Assembly (NCBI GenBank): GCA_021904315.1 | Contig: CM038924.1 | Location: 15,116,026-15,180,025 of the forward strand | Direction of reading: 5' to 3' | Source: Sphagnum magellanicum | Taxonomy: Eukaryota; Streptophyta; Sphagnopsida; Sphagnales; Sphagnaceae | Length of the DNA stretch: 64,000 nt | In this document: piece by piece, positions 24,966-34,870 of the stretch | How positions within the stretch are numbered: the first letter of the stretch is position 1 | How the letters are laid out: each line of letters starts with the position of its first letter | Program-made: the position numbers and the translations under genes | The notes under the pieces: model-generated | Database searches by the model: none | What the model saw: only the letters and a program-made list of their open reading frames with translations | What the model was told of the DNA's origin: nothing

Positions 24966-25724
24966 ATGGCATTGATGGAGATGAACGAGCTCTTCTATGG
25001 TGAGCCGGAGCCTACCTGGATCATCAACAACAACTCGCGGAGAATGCACCAGGCACCCAGTAGCTACAGCAGAAGCGCCGTCCGCCAGTACTCTAGGCCG
25101 TCACTGCCACATGAAGTAGCTTATGATCCTTATAACTACTACTCCAACGACAACGCAGTGAGCGGATCACGTCGACGCCATGTGGTGATTCCCGTGGTGG
25201 AGCTGATGGTACCCATGTGTTGCACCAAATGCGAAGAGAAGCTACGAGAGGAGATTTTCGAGTTGGATGGTGTACAGCGAGTGATTTGCGATCAAAGCAT
25301 GCACAAGGTGGTCGTCACCGGTTTCGTGGATCCATTACGCGTCCTCAAGAAGGCTAGACGCGTGAAGAAGAGATCTCAGTTCTGGTCTGCCGCTCGCACA
25401 GATTCATCTCTGCCATTGATCCACCACATGAGAACCGGACTCGACAATGGTACTGGACTATTGAAATACAACAGTCGCACTTATCCTGATCATGATCATC
25501 ATCACAATCATCATGAATATGATAGACAATACAGAACCGCTTATTACAACCGGTACGATCCATCTGGTACTAGCGAATCTGGATCTTATTACTTTAGTCC
25601 TCAAAACTACTATGACTATGCGGCAACAACACCAGTTCTTGCCCACAGTAGACAATTCCCCAGTGGCCATTATGATGTGATCACAAACCCATATTACTTG
25701 AAACACATTGAGTCCCAGTATTGA
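24966..25724 (+). CDS. HMA-domain protein with intact CxxC (gene 1)
   Basis: A 252-residue protein with one heavy-metal-associated domain at about residues 76-138. The betaalphabeta fold text reads VVELMVPMCCTKCEEKL, then ELDGVQRVICDQSMHKVVV, then a basic stretch LKKARRVKKRSQFW. The metal-binding pair is C85 and C88 in MCCTKC. Such domains bind soft metal ions (copper, zinc, cadmium) in plant metallochaperone-like HPP/HIPP proteins. The tail is rich in His and Tyr (DHDHHHNHHEY, then YYFSPQNYYDY) and ends IESQY, so there is no C-terminal isoprenylation box. The start at 24966 was chosen because the same ATG and its leader are kept in pseudogene 2; the frame stays open upstream, but without an ATG. 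No intron is present, unlike relatives 3 and 4. AATAAA at 26111 and 26291 are possible poly-A signals. The exact ligand is not known from sequence. Confidence 0.9.
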   Translation: MALMEMNELFYGEPEPTWIINNNSRRMHQAPSSYSRSAVRQYSRPSLPHEVAYDPYNYYSNDNAVSGSRRRHVVIPVVELMVPMCCTKCEEKLREEIFELDGVQRVICDQSMHKVVVTGFVDPLRVLKKARRVKKRSQFWSAARTDSSLPLIHHMRTGLDNGTGLLKYNSRTYPDHDHHHNHHEYDRQYRTAYYNRYDPSGTSESGSYYFSPQNYYDYAATTPVLAHSRQFPSGHYDVITNPYYLKHIESQY

Positions 25725-26429
25725 TCCAAACTTGTAGCTGGATCTTGAACCAATACTGGCTTGTGTATCCTCTGGACCCAATATTGGGTGTGGAGAACAG
25801 AATTTTGCATGATCTAATCCTTGGCTAACTTACTTATGATGTCGGCCAACCCCCAAAATGGGCCCCAAGACTAGTATGATGTCTTTCTTTTTCCGAGTCA
25901 CCCTTAGAAAACATTTTTGTCTCTAGAGTTCTGTACAGGATCATAGCTACAAACTTGTTAGTACCATTGCAATGCAGGCACCACATTCGGGTAAATTTTT
26001 TAGTCGAAGTGTCACAGACAATAAGGAGAAGCAGGGAGCTGCCTAGCTAGATAGCTAAGGGTAGGGTAGTCTAGTCTTTGTTTGGGCAAAGATGTGGTTT
26101 TTTTCTCTTAAATAAATCTATTGAACACTACGAAATTGGATCATTGCTGCTGATGCTCAAACTGATTGTGGACAAACTGATTAGTATTCTACTCAGAAGA
26201 GTTTTTGGGAACTTTTTGTTTGATTGATTTGGAGCCATGAAGCTCCTGTAATCTGTTCCAACCCCCTTTTTTTGTTTTTCCCTCTGGGGAAATAAACCAT
26301 CTGTTTCTGTTACAGTGTAGTTTTCAGTTGTTGGAAATTGTGACCTGCACTAGTTCAGGAATAATTCTTATAGGTGTGCAACTGGAATCCAATGTGATGC
26401 CTTTGGGTAACCAACTGATGGCTTTCAGT
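25725..26429 (+). other. 3' region of gene 1
   Basis: No further coding sequence is seen. AATAAA occurs at 26111-26116 and 26291-26296, so the transcript probably ends in this stretch. Confidence 0.45.
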
Positions 26430-26620
26430 TTTAACCACTGTTCGGTGGGGTGGATTTTGATTTTTATGAAGGACCTCCCACGCCAGTTCTGAAAAATAAA
26501 TTGGAATTATCTGGGTTCCAATTCCAATCACAAATTTACTCAGGAATCCAGTTCCAGATCTGGTTCTTTAAAATGTCTTTTCTCCAGTCCTGGTCAGGTT
26601 AAGATCAAAATCAGTGGAAC
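26430..26620. repeat. R1-type repeat fragment
   Basis: It shares the head 'tttttatgaaggacctccca' and the GTTCCAATTCC/GGTTCTTTAAAA text with the R1 copy at 23345. Confidence 0.45.
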
Positions 26621-26768
26621 ACATACAACAATGGAACACATTTTCCATTGATACAAACCCATGGAACATACAACCCATGGAACACAATAATTAAATTTCC
26701 AAAGTACACACAATGAAACTTTCGAATCACAATCACAAGTTCGAGATCTTCACCTGGGAGATTAAATA

Positions 26769-26925
26769 GATTTCACATTCCAACTCGAGCTTATTTGATG
26801 GGGCCCGCGCGGACGCGAACCCACTCTGCGACAAATTACGACCAAATTGATTTCACATTCCAACTTGAGCTTATTTGGTGGGGGCCGCGCGGACGCGAGC
26901 CCCCTCTGCCACAAATTACGACGTG
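26769..26925 (+). repeat. two tandem 80-bp units with a CG-rich core
   Basis: The block starting GATTTCACATTCCAACT at 26769 repeats at 26849 (period 80). Each unit holds the core CCGCGCGGACGCGA and ends CACAAATTACGAC, apart from a few substitutions. The core is far richer in CG than the surrounding DNA. Confidence 0.85.
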
Positions 26926-27841
26926 CATGCCCCCCGCAGGAAGATGCTAGTATCACCCATCCCTTAGTGCAATGGAACAGGATCCCCTAGGCCATCGGCC
27001 ATCTTGACCACCGATCAACCCCGCCCAGGTAAGTATGTTCATCTTGTTATCTCGCCCTTTTTATACCCGTTCCTTCCGTCTCCAATGCCAAAGCCTATGG
27101 GACATCTCCCAAGAGCTTCCCTTCCCTTTCCACGCTGCTTGCAGATCTATCTCTTAGCGACCAGCAAAAAAAACATCGCACTCCTCGTGCGCACAATTGA
27201 GATCCTTTTCTTGTTTTGTGTGTGTGTGAGACTCTCTCTATGCCGGCGCAGATTGGTGTTCTTCGAAGTCTTGTTTTCGGCTGGTGAATTTTCTAGCAGC
27301 TTATGAAGCAAATGCTGCCTCCGGTAGTCACTTTTGCCAAATTGCAGAGAGACTCGACGATGGAGAACAAGATGGTGGGAGTTTGGTACACTTTGCTGAC
27401 GCTAATTTAGCCGGTGATTGTCAACTTGGGTGTTGGGCTAGCTCATTGATGGTATAGTATTTGAATTTTGCACGGCATTTCTCCCACTCCTGCTGTAACT
27501 GCTCATTCTGGAACTGCTCTTTCTTTCTTTGTGTACACTCTAGCTTGATGAAGCTATTACTTTTTGTCATATAGTATGCATTTGAGACTTATGATTTGTT
27601 GGTTCAGGTCTGTAGGTGATTTGTGGGCAGTGGTGATCAAGGAAGTCTCTCTTCCAAGGCAGCATACCCTCATAAAGATGCGGTTCTTCCAAAGGCCTTG
27701 ATTTCACATGGTGGGTTTAAAACATCATTCCGGAGACGGATCTAAAGCGCTGCCAAGAAACAACCATTTGGACATCTGATGTGCCTTTGTCAAGGTACAT
27801 CCACTTTTCTCACCCAGGAAGAAACACCACAATATTCAGCA
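26926..27841 (+). other. no recognised gene; possible transcribed leader
   Basis: A GC-richer stretch with a strong splice-donor match, CAG|GTAAGTAT, at 27028/27029. A 100-codon open frame starting near 27004 carries no motif I know. The stretch could be an untranslated exon of a lost or unseen gene upstream of pseudogene 2. Confidence 0.3.
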
Positions 27842-27861
27842 CCCTAAACCCTAAACCTAAA
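27842..27861 (+). repeat. telomere-type/telo-box run
   Basis: Two CCCTAAA units followed by CCTAAA. The run contains AAACCCTAAA, the telo-box found in many plant promoters, about 58 bases before the homology with gene 1's leader starts. Confidence 0.6.
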
Positions 27862-27899
27862 CCAACCTCGACTCTCTCTCTCACATCCTGCTAAATGTC

Positions 27900-28460
27900 T
27901 GATCAGAGCTTGGTGTACCACTGTTAGCTGAGCAGGTTCTCAATTTCCTTGCCTCCTGGAAATTGATTGCAAACTTGCAGATCCCTGTTTGAATTACATT
28001 TGTGTAGATTAAAAGGTTGTGGGTTTGGGTTTAGTGCTGAATAAATCATTCGCCTGTTTTTGTTTCTTTCGCTGCTACCTGCACTTGTCAGATGGTCACA
28101 TTGGAGATGAATGACTTCTTATTCTATGGCAAGTATGAGCCCACCTGGATCATCAACACCACCTTGAGGAGAATGGCACCCTACAGCTAGCAGTATCTAT
28201 CCTAGGGTGCCATGCCAAGGTTATCCTTATTCCAACAATAGTGATTGTTATGTCTTGATTCGCATACTGGAGCTAATGGTGCCCATGTGTTGTACCAGAT
28301 GCAACGAGACGGTGCATGAGCAGATTTTGTAGCTGGAGGGTGTCCTCTGAGTCATATGCGATCAGAGCATGCACAAGGTGATCATCACTGGTTTCATTAC
28401 TGAAAGTACTGAAGACGGCCAAGCACATGAAGAGGAGATCTCAATTCTCAGCTACATTTA
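27900..28460 (+). pseudogene. broken duplicate of HMA gene 1 (gene 2)
   Basis: Homology with gene 1 starts in the leader (TGATCAGAGCTTGGT at 27900 and at 24735) and runs through the start codon (28092) into the HMA domain. The first residues, MVTLEMNDFLFYGKYEPTWI, match gene 1's MALMEMNELFYGEPEPTWI. Stops follow after about 33 codons. A different frame then carries VPMCCTRCNETVHEQIL and VICDQSMHKVIITGF with two further in-frame stops. The reading frame shifts again after ITGF, and the tail is lost beyond about 28455. The CxxC is still readable. Like gene 1 it has no introns. Because the leader is included, a DNA-level duplication is more likely than a fresh retrocopy. It is not expected to make a functional protein. 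Confidence 0.88.
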
Positions 28461-29223
28461 GGTAGATAACCATTTTGTTGGATTCCAATTACCCTTCTTC
28501 ACCCAGGCGCATTGTTTTGCCTTTAGTATTAGCTCAAAGCACCACAGGAGAGAAAATTTGTCATACCTAGCACAGACATTCAGAAGACTGGTAGTCTTTA
28601 TTGCTTAGAAGACTGCTTATTATTGTAGCTGTGATTTGTGTGAAATTTTTTGTAGAAAACTATGAGAATTGGATCAAGAATGTGTCATCTGAGTAGGTTG
28701 TTGCAGACACTGTTTTCATGAACTTTTAATCTTCTCCAACATTTTCCCCCCCCTTTTGCTCGGCGTAAACAATGAATGTGCTCAATGCTTTTTTCCAATG
28801 CTTTTTTGCACTGAGCAAGTACTCTGAATTCCTGACTGAAAAGGTGCACCCATTTGGGAATTTTTTTTTTGCAATAGTGGTGAATTTTTTGTGTCTTGCA
28901 AAAAAGAATTTTACATTTTTGAAAACCATGTTTTCGGCAAGGTTTTTCACAAAATGGTGAAAATTCAGCAAAAGAATTTCACTGATTTGATTCCACCTGT
29001 AGAAATCTAGGACTTGTCTCACCCTTGTGTGCAAGTAATGCCTGTCTTTCTGGTGGATTTGTAGTGTAGAATGGTTGACATCCCATTCTGAACAAGATGG
29101 ACATTCACAAAATTTTGAACTGCTAACTCAGACCATTAACAAAGATCCCAACTTAGACAATTCTGGTTTTAATCTGGCAAGGGAAATGGCATGACAATCT
29201 AGGACAACTGGTTATGTACAAGA
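28461..29223. other. no recognised gene
   Basis: Short frames on both strands at 28726-29034 overlap and have no motif. Nothing else is seen. Confidence 0.45.
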
Positions 29224-29326
29224 GAACAGGCCAGCTAGGGCCAATTCCAGACACCAGCCAAGCCTGTAGGTTTACCCTGGGAGAGCAAGCTCTTTGAGTC
29301 CAAAATCAGCTCTAGCTGGCCTGTTC
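29224..29326. repeat. fold-back repeat with 15-bp perfect arms
   Basis: GAACAGGCCAGCTAG at 29224-29238 is the exact reverse complement of 29312-29326, with 73 bases between. It may be the ends of a very short MITE or a hairpin. No duplication flanks it. Confidence 0.7.
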
Positions 29327-29678
29327 CCTGGCATTAAGAACTGCGAGGAATGAATTATGGAAATGCAGCACATTCCAGAAGCAACAGATCTGGCATATTC
29401 AGCATTCTGAATGTTCCACTTAGGAATGTGGTGGGCCTGGTGAGCAATGCCATTCAGTGATAACTGGTTATTCCACGGCCTGTTCCAGAACATAACCACT
29501 GTACTGTTGCTTCAAGTCTGAAGCATGGTCTCCACTAGGGATTCAGTGTACAACTGAAAATTGGCCCAACCAAAAGTGAAACTAGCAGATGCCTGCCCTT
29601 CAAAAGCCTGATAAAGGGTTTGAATAGGACACCCAATCCAGTTATGTATGGAGGATGGCATAACTAGCGGGCCTTTGT

Positions 29679-30069
29679 GGCTGCAGTGAACCATCACCCA
29701 CCAGCGCATCATCCACTGGATGTCCGTTTATTACTCAGTCCTGGATGAACCTCAGCTGAGTTAATATTTGGTTTCATCTTGGTAACCAATTCTGTAGGAT
29801 ATAGGTCTCATATATTGGTAGATAGGTAGGAAAATAGGTAACTACTGGGTAAGTAGATGGTTTATACATAGGAAATGGCTGCTTTTTTTGTTACTTATCT
29901 TCTAACAACCTGCTTGTGGGTTGTTAGTAGGTAGGTAGAGAAAAAGGCAACTGAGCTAACCACCATGGTTACCTAGATAGCAAACTGGAACACGACAGAA
30001 AAAACTCTTTCTTGACCACTTACCATTCATCCTTCATGGTGCACTGGTGGGTGCTGGTTCACTGTGGCC
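29679..30069. mobile_element. Mutator-like MITE (family M2), copy 1
   Basis: A 391-bp element with inverted ends: left GGCTGCAGTGAACCATCACC, right reverse complement GGCCACAGTGAACCAGCACC. The flanking nine bases are GGCCTTTGT and TGCATTTGT (seven of nine alike), which fits a decayed nine-base Mutator-type duplication. The inside has GATAGGTAGG-type repeats and no coding frame. Other copies lie at 34078-34443 and 40672-40950. Confidence 0.75.
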
Positions 30070-32189
30070 TGCATTTGTATGTTTTCAGACAGAGGGAACT
30101 TGGAACCACACTTGTTTCTTGTGCCTTCAAACAAAACAAATGGCATCTGACTCTGCACTTCCCCTATGTTAACAAACTGACCTGACCCAATTTTAGGTGT
30201 GAATCTTCGGTGTGAGGAACGGACTTTCCAGGGAATCATACAGATTTGTAAGACGCGGCCCAGTGCACCAATACTTAGGAAAAATTTAGGTCAGGTCGTT
30301 ACATGTAAGTTAAATCCCTGGGAGAGCAGGCTTTGTGAGGGCCTTTATGGGAATAAGGACCTCACGAGGGGGAGCTGAGTGTGGGCCCATTTCCCGTAAA
30401 GCCTGCCCCTGAAGACATTACACTGCATAAAAACCGCTCGCATTTTTATTGGCCCTGCCTTGGTCGGCAAGGATTATTGTGTTTAGGTTCATTATAGAGT
30501 ATAGTAGCTTAACGGATTTTGACCCCTAGGTAATAAGTCTATTTTTATATGAGGATTTTTAAAAGACAACATTTTGGCTTGAGTTGAAACTTGAGATTAG
30601 TCATAGAGTTATAATATTTTGAAGGATTTTGGTTTCTTTAGAGGCTTTTTTTGAAGATAAAATTTTGGCATGGTGAAATATTTGAGTTTCCATAATTCTT
30701 CTTTTGCATGAAGATACTTTTCGATGTAAATGGCAAGGCCACAGTGTGACAGGCCCCCCTTGTTTATTAATTTTTCCTGTGAAACCTGCCACAGGAAAAC
30801 ACACTACAGTAGTACCTTCGCCATTTCAACACATGTTCATTGATTAATTAATTAATTTTGAAAAATTCATTTCAACAAATGGAATGTTCTTAAAAATTCA
30901 CTATTGTCCTTCACAATATTTTTTGATTTGGAAGAAATAGTTTTTGAAAATTTCAACAATTCTGAAAATAATATAATCAGTGTCGAACTGGCCAAGATAC
31001 TAGGGTAGCAAGCATTTTGAAAAACCCTAATGCCCTTGGAGGCAGGCATTATGCTTTTTGAAATGCCCATTGAGTTTTTATGTTTTGTAAGGGAAACCTT
31101 TGGTTACACTAGAAGCTTTTGTGTAACTCTAAACAACACAAACACAATTTTCAAAGCTCTTGTTTTTAATAAGCTGTGTTGCAAGTAACCATCCTTTTTG
31201 GTCACAATGTGGCCTTGAACGGTTGCAAGGATGGGTGCAATTCCACTCTTAGAGAATATTATAGCCTATAGGTCTGGAATGGATAATGGGAAAGTTTGAG
31301 GGTTTATGTACATAAGGGTTGGGTGGGAATTAGAATTTGCATCAAACCCTCATCAGGTAGCAGACTGCTTATATATATATACCAGTTGGAAGTCAAATTT
31401 TCAAAGACCCACTCCCATCTCATACCCACACAACATTGCACCAAACCCCCCATAACACATTTGGGCGTGCATTTGCTAGAAGAAACCTGAAATCTTAACA
31501 AACTAAATATTTATTCATATTGCTGATTAACACTTATAAAGTGTACATGAGCTAATCCTAGCCAAATTGGACGTTGCCCAATGCCCATCTCAAATTACAC
31601 TTAAAATATGGAAATATATTGGATATAACATTAAGTTTTTCATAATAAACTCAGCCTGGAACTGCAATGTATGTGGACCCAGGATTATCCAGTGTAATCC
31701 GGTGTCCATCACACTTGAGCGTTTCTAATGCCCACAAACAAAAACATTTCATTTTCCAAAATGCCTACTTTTATTTTTCACCTCAGGATAAAAGGTTCGC
31801 TTCCTAAAAATAAATAATGACTTGTAGGCAGCCGCCTCATGTTTGAGTTTTTGCACTTGGGCATAAGTGTGAAGCCAATTGGCCCGATTTTTAGTTGTCT
31901 GCTGCCAATAGGAATGCTACATTATGAAGTTTGGGCCCATTCTTGGGCCCTAATAAAAAGTAGGTGTAAGCACCTCAAACAGGGCTATTCTGGGAATGTG
32001 GGCCCTGGGCAAGGTCACATTTCCAGAACAAACTGGTTCTGAAGCCTTGCCTTACACAAAAATTTCTGGAAGATCCCTTCCCTGCTGGTTAAGTACTACG
32101 GACCACAAGGGCGCGCCCATATTCCCAGAACAGACCTGATCTCCATCCTTACCCTACATAAAAAATTCTATTTGTTCTTTTGCCAGGTT
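30070..32189. other. no recognised gene; small dispersed repeats
   Basis: The segment 30320-30410 ('gggaataaggacctcacgag', then 'gggggagctgag') recurs diverged at 63085-63170. A stretch of about 33 bases near 30484 recurs near 16424. Otherwise the DNA looks unique and non-coding. Confidence 0.45.
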
Positions 32190-32330
32190 AGGGACAGTGT
32201 TGGGCAATTCTTTATTTTAATGAAGACCCTTTCAGGTACTGAAAAAAATAAATTAGGACGGTTCACGCTTCAGACATAAATGCATGGGTTGGATATTCCA
32301 CGAACAGACTTGTTAGTCCATAACCGGTTT
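32190..32330. repeat. R1-type repeat fragment
   Basis: The head 'agtgttgggcaattctttat', then 'ttaatgaagaccctttcagg', matches the start of the R1 copy at 23345. Confidence 0.45.
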
Positions 32331-32812
32331 CTGGACTGCATTTTCCAACGTGCCACTTGTTCATTGGTCCGTAATACATAATTTTCTCCCTTCTCGTCTC
32401 TAGTTCTTAGTTTTTACCTACCTTGTTCAACTTTTTCACTCCAGAAACTGGTTCCGCTCGGCAGTAGGATTACCAAAATAGTCTCAGCGCATTTGCTCCA
32501 CTATGTTCAATAATTTGGCTCCTGTCGTCGGTTACCTAATACTTACCCTGGCCCCTCACTTCCAGAACAATGCTATTATGATCCATAATCAAGGAGAGGG
32601 CAAATCTCGCCAATGTGTCGCATTCCGATTCGTCCTTGAGATGAGTGCTGTTCTCTGATAACAACTTTCTTCTTCAACATAGATGAAATAATCTACTTTT
32701 CATCCATGAACAGCACTTTGTGTCTTTGAAGAGGGCTGGCTATGAAAAGTAGCAGTCTGCTTGATTTGCCTTCCCCATTGATTATGTTCCATAGCCAGCT
32801 CAAGGCCACCAG

Positions 32813-32863
32813 CTACTGGATACAGTCAGAGGTACACAGAAGTGCCTCAACTGTATCCAGTAG
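32813..32863. repeat. short hairpin with 14-bp perfect arms
   Basis: CTACTGGATACAGT (32813-32826) is the exact reverse complement of 32850-32863, with a 23-base loop. It could be part of a small repeat or a structured RNA. I see no gene around it. Confidence 0.6.
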
Positions 32864-33125
32864 CCAGCATCCTCTTACTGGTTACCTAGTCTTTAACCCT
32901 CATAGAATCGTCCTTACCCGAGATGTTCATCCCAGAACAGCCCTCTTATCAATCCTTACCCTACACATGGCAGCCATTCACAACTTATGCTTGTTGAGGA
33001 TTGCATGCATGGTCTGAGCCTATGGCAGACCTTTCAGAAATTCTTAGGCACTATCTCGAGCACCAGAGGGAGGTTGGAAATTGTTTTCAACTACCAATTA
33101 ATGCATCTCCGATTTACCTTATTGA

Positions 33126-33504
33126 GGCTCACTTTACATGAGGAGTCAAGACCAATGTTCAACTCAAATCGTGCATTCCTATTGGTACAATAGTTGAAAT
33201 CAGCCCCAAGTACTTTACACTAGGAGTCAAGGCTGAAAATAGAAAAAATCTTTTCAATCTGCCCCCAAGTTACTAATAAATGCTAAACTTTATGGCCTTG
33301 TATTGGTGCCAAGGCTGAAAAAAAGTGTACCATGGAATTTGGGAAGCCAATTTGCAACCCTTGGAGCCAATGTTCCAGCATTTATTAATATCCTGACGTC
33401 AACGTTCTAGCATTTATGAGTAACTTGGGGCCAAACAACAAGCCAAAAATGCTCAAAGTTGGTCCCAAGTTTTTTCAGCCCTGACTCCTAGTGTAAAGGG
33501 AGCC
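33126..33504. mobile_element. Harbinger-like MITE (family M3), long copy
   Basis: The left end GGCTCACTTTACATGAGGAG and the right end, whose reverse complement is GGCTCCCTTTACACTAGGAG, form inverted repeats of the same family as 9791-9920. Flanks are TGA and TAA, a decayed three-base duplication. A second inward copy of the end (about 33206-33230) suggests a nested or duplicated arrangement. Confidence 0.65.
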
Positions 33505-33929
33505 TAACTGTGTCATTGCCCCAAGCACAAAAGGTGCTGTCACCAATTAAGTGTAGGGTAATGCCCCAGGGCTAGGGCATTGCATGATGTAAAGTTTAGC
33601 TCATTTTTTTATTAAATTTTTTTTTGTCTCATGATACCCTACAGGTAACACAGGAATTTTTTTTAACACAGGTAATACAGGGATTTATTAAACCGAATGC
33701 CTGCAGAGAAAATGGATTTTTCAAAACATGTGGAAGTTTCTTACACTTTGGAAGGTAAATAAATATATAAAACATAGCTACATGAGAGGTGAATTTATAC
33801 TGTGTCAAGAGAAATCATTTTGTCCATTGTTATGGAACTAAAAGAAATGGGGTTGTGTTGGGCCAACCTTTATTTTTCTTTTTTGGGCAACTCTCATTTC
33901 ACTGTCTTCAATAAGGTTCACTTCAATAT

Positions 33930-34060
33930 TTCTTCTGTCAAATTTGTGATGTAGCTACTAGAGTGGTGATCATCCATAGGAAGTTTTAGCCAAATTTGGC
34001 TACAAGCTAAATATGAAAGTATTAAAAATTTAAACATCCTTCCACATTCTGGCATCTTCT
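33930..34060 (+). mobile_element. hAT-like MITE fragment (family M1)
   Basis: Contains the family core 'gtgatgtagctac', 'gatcatccatagga' and 'agccaaatttggctaca'. Ends are not kept. Confidence 0.6.
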
Positions 34061-34077
34061 GTGTAGAGTCCCTCTGT

Positions 34078-34443
34078 GGTGGCCCATACCACTGGATGCC
34101 TGTTATTACTCAGTTGTGAATGAACCTCAGCTGAGTTAATATTTGGTTCCACTTAGGTAACCAATTCTGGAGGAAATAGGTCTCATATATAGATAGGTAG
34201 GTAGAAAGATAGGTAATTACTAGGTAAGTAGATGGTTTATACATAGGTAAGGGCTGCTTTTACTACCTGCTAACAACCTGCTTGTGGTTTGTTAGTAGGT
34301 AGGTAGAAAAAAAAGCAACTGAGCTAGGGAACCGAGCTAGGGAGCCATGGTTAGCTAGGGAACTGAAACCCAACAGAAAACTGTTTCCTGACCACTCATC
34401 ATTCACCCTTCATAGTGGCTGATGGGTGTTAGTTCACTGTGGT
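34078..34443. mobile_element. Mutator-like MITE (family M2), copy 2
   Basis: Collinear with 29679-30069 (shared 'ctcagctgagttaatatttg' and 'aagtagatggtttatacata'). The right terminal repeat is kept ('gttagttcactgtgg'), while the left end is not recognisable. Confidence 0.75.
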
Positions 34444-34689
34444 GATGATCCCTGCAACTCAAAACTCCCCTTGGGGCACATGATTTCCACTTGGGATTGG
34501 AAATCATAGATAGTAATTTAAAAATCCATACGTATTTGAAAATCATAATAGCGGAAATCCACTCATATGGTGACCAGGGTTTCTGAACTTTTTGCATAAA
34601 AACCCTAACTATTTAGGTGGGCAAAGTACAAATAGTGGGCCAGTGGGCACTCATGGAACTGTGCCCTAAAACAACTTCACTGGATAGAT

Positions 34690-34870
34690 ATTATCGGTGT
34701 TTTTTGTTTTGTTGGTTTCAATTTTGTGATGTCGCTGAGGTGGTGATCATCCATCAGATAATTTAGTTAGTTTTTTCTATTTAAATAATTAAAAGGAAAG
34801 AATTTATTCATCTTTATATATTTTTAGCTACCTGTCTGAGCCATGTATAGAAATCTGGCGAATTTTTTTA
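34690..34870 (+). mobile_element. hAT-like MITE fragment (family M1)
   Basis: Carries the core 'caattttgtgatgtcgctga', 'ggtggtgatcatccatcaga' and a diverged 'agctacctgt...aaatctggcgaa' end. Terminal bases are uncertain. Confidence 0.55.

Noticed and set aside
25354-25781. Minus-strand frames across gene 1
   Set aside because: They are shadows of the HMA gene, rich in Cys/Ile/Met as expected from the complement of its codons.
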